Below, in pieces: positions 13,990 through 15,315 of a DNA stretch of 15,315 bases. This stretch comes from DATARH01 sp036278835 (lineage in GTDB: Bacteria; Pseudomonadota; Alphaproteobacteria; ATCC43930; CGMCC-115725). Numbering within the stretch: position 1 is the stretch's first letter; each line of letters begins with the position of its first letter. Where the stretch lies: the NCBI GenBank assembly GCA_036278835.1, contig DASUKH010000088.1:1-15315 (forward strand), read 5' to 3'. The position numbers and the translations under genes are program-made. A model generated the notes under the pieces. That model did no database searches. It saw only the letters and a list, made by a program, of their open reading frames with translations, and had not been told where the DNA came from.

Positions 13990-15315
13990 TCAGCCCTCTT
14001 CGTAATGGTCGGCGACGAGTCGGTCGAGGAGGCGGACGCCAAACCCCGTGGCGCCCTTCGGCACGGTCGGCGCGTCCTTTTTCGACCACGCGACCCCGGC
14101 GATGTCGAGATGCGCCCACGGCACGTTGTTGACGAAGCGCTGCAGGAACTGGGCGCCGATCGTGCTGCCGGCGCCGCGGTCGCCGGCGATGTTCTTCATG
14201 TCGGCGGCGTCGCTGTCGATTGCCCGGTCGTGCGCCTCGGCGAGCGGCAGCCGCCACACCTTCTCGCCTACCGACTCGCCGGCCGCGGCGAGGCGGGCGG
14301 CCAGCTCGTCATTGTTGGCGAACATCCCGGCATGCTCGTGGCCGAGCGCGACGATGACGGCGCCGGTCAGGGTTGCGAGATCGACCATCAGCCGCGGCTT
14401 GAAGCGATCCTGGCAGTACCAGAGCACGTCGGCCAGCACGAGGCGCCCCTCGGCGTCGGTGTTCAGCACCTCGATCGTCTGGCCGGACAGCGAGCGCACG
14501 ATGTCGCCCGGCCGCTGCGCGGTGCCGGACGGCATGTTCTCGACAAGGCCGACGATCCCGACCGCGTTGACCCTGGCCTCCCGTGCCGCCAAGGTCCGCA
14601 TCAGCCCGATCACCGCGCCGGCGCCGGCCATGTCCCATTTCATCTCACCCATGCCGGCGGCCGGCTTGATCGAGATGCCACCGGTGTCGAAGGTGACGCC
14701 TTTGCCGAGAAACGCCAGCGGCGGCGCACCGGCAACGCCGCCCTTGTGCTGCATCACGACGACGCGCGGCGACCGGGCGCTGCCCTGGGCGACGCCGAGC
14801 AACGCACCCATGCCGAGTTCGCGCAGCCGGCGCTCGTCGAGCACCTCGACGCCCAGCCCGAAGCGGGTCAGCCCCATTGTCTGTTCGGCAAGCGTTTCCG
14901 GGTAGAGGATGTTTGCCGGTTCCGACACGAGGTCGCGGGTGAAGGCGACCGCCTCGGCGGTAGCGCCGAGCGGGCTATATGCCTTGCGCGCTGCCTCGGG
15001 TTCCGGGCTCATGACCGTGACGGCGGCGAGCGTCGGTTTCTGGTCGGGCTTTTGCTTGGTGCGGTAGCGATCGAAGCGATACGCGCGCAGGGCGGCCCCA
15101 TAGGCGACATTCGCCGCGGCGGCGGCCTGCTCCACCTTGGCTTCGCCGCCGAGATCGACGGCGATGGCGGCCGTGCTTTCGCCGACGCCGTTAAGATGGG
15201 CGACGAGCCGGCCGCCAAGGTTTTGCAGGAGCCGCAGATCAAGCGCGTCAGGCTTGCCGAGCCCTGCCAGAACGATACGGCTCAGAGTCACCCTCGGCGG
15301 CCCGACAATCGCAAG
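13990..15315 (-). CDS. pepA: Leucyl aminopeptidase (M17 family), 5' end beyond window
   Basis: The minus-strand frame is open to the right edge; 441 codons are visible and, against the usual length near 500, about 60 N-terminal residues lie outside. GTG 15291 falls within the N-terminal macro-like domain (SRIVLAGLGK...), so it is not the true start. The catalytic domain carries the M17 metal and active-site motifs: GKGVTFDTGGISIKP (Lys and Asp ligands), KWDMAGAGAV (Asp) and the signature NTDAEGRLVLADVL (Asp, Glu and the conserved Arg). The C-terminus (PWAHLDIAGVAW, then KGATGFGVRLL) is complete. It should be a cytosolic hexameric dimetal enzyme releasing N-terminal residues from peptides; some homologues also bind DNA. 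holC follows after 28 bp, probably in the same transcript. Confidence 0.95.
   Translation of the reverse strand, partial: LAIVGPPRVTLSRIVLAGLGKPDALDLRLLQNLGGRLVAHLNGVGESTAAIAVDLGGEAKVEQAAAAANVAYGAALRAYRFDRYRTKQKPDQKPTLAAVTVMSPEPEAARKAYSPLGATAEAVAFTRDLVSEPANILYPETLAEQTMGLTRFGLGVEVLDERRLRELGMGALLGVAQGSARSPRVVVMQHKGGVAGAPPLAFLGKGVTFDTGGISIKPAAGMGEMKWDMAGAGAVIGLMRTLAAREARVNAVGIVGLVENMPSGTAQRPGDIVRSLSGQTIEVLNTDAEGRLVLADVLWYCQDRFKPRLMVDLATLTGAVIVALGHEHAGMFANNDELAARLAAAGESVGEKVWRLPLAEAHDRAIDSDAADMKNIAGDRGAGSTIGAQFLQRFVNNVPWAHLDIAGVAWSKKDAPTVPKGATGFGVRLLDRLVADHYEEG

Overview
This is a GC-rich chromosomal window that looks alphaproteobacterial (Rhodospirillales/Rhizobiales-like). The clues are a serC-serA pair with the Methanosarcina-type SerC found in alphaproteobacteria, a pepA-holC pair, a roughly 525-residue SerA, and several short palindromic intergenic repeats of kinds common in that class. 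The species cannot be named from sequence alone. Almost every base is coding. I see no tRNA, rRNA, CRISPR array, insertion sequence, integrase, phage gene or toxin-antitoxin pair.

Layout. (1) Positions 1-797, minus: 3'-truncated amidohydrolase-2 family enzyme. (2) 885-3583, plus: a small unrecognised protein, a short-chain dehydrogenase and a glycerol kinase. The last two overlap by ATGA, so this is probably one carbohydrate/polyol transcription unit. (3) 3588-5677, minus: an NADPH-dependent FMN reductase-like flavoprotein followed 8 bp later by a 14-TM-type MFS exporter. The exporter converges on glpK with a 4-bp gap. (4) 5860-8739, plus: serC then serA, two consecutive steps of serine biosynthesis, preceded by a structured leader candidate. 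(5) 8990-13375, plus: full-length Lhr-type superfamily 2 helicase. (6) 13515-15315, minus: holC (DNA polymerase III chi) and pepA (leucyl aminopeptidase), the latter running off the right edge.

The most unusual structure is a set of palindromic repeats between 7.0 and 13.5 kb. Two intergenic elements share one core (TCCCGGC-loop-GCCGGGA), a third intergenic element belongs to another family whose two hairpins differ by compensatory base changes, and a fourth, GGGGGAGGG-type palindrome lies in frame inside lhr and is translated as a Pro/Gly-rich insert. A mutually exclusive pair of hairpins upstream of serC may be a serC-leader regulatory RNA.

The genes are otherwise known families. I found no convincing evidence of a wholly new multi-gene system. 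The findings concern repeats, a leader RNA, start-site choice and gene arrangement.
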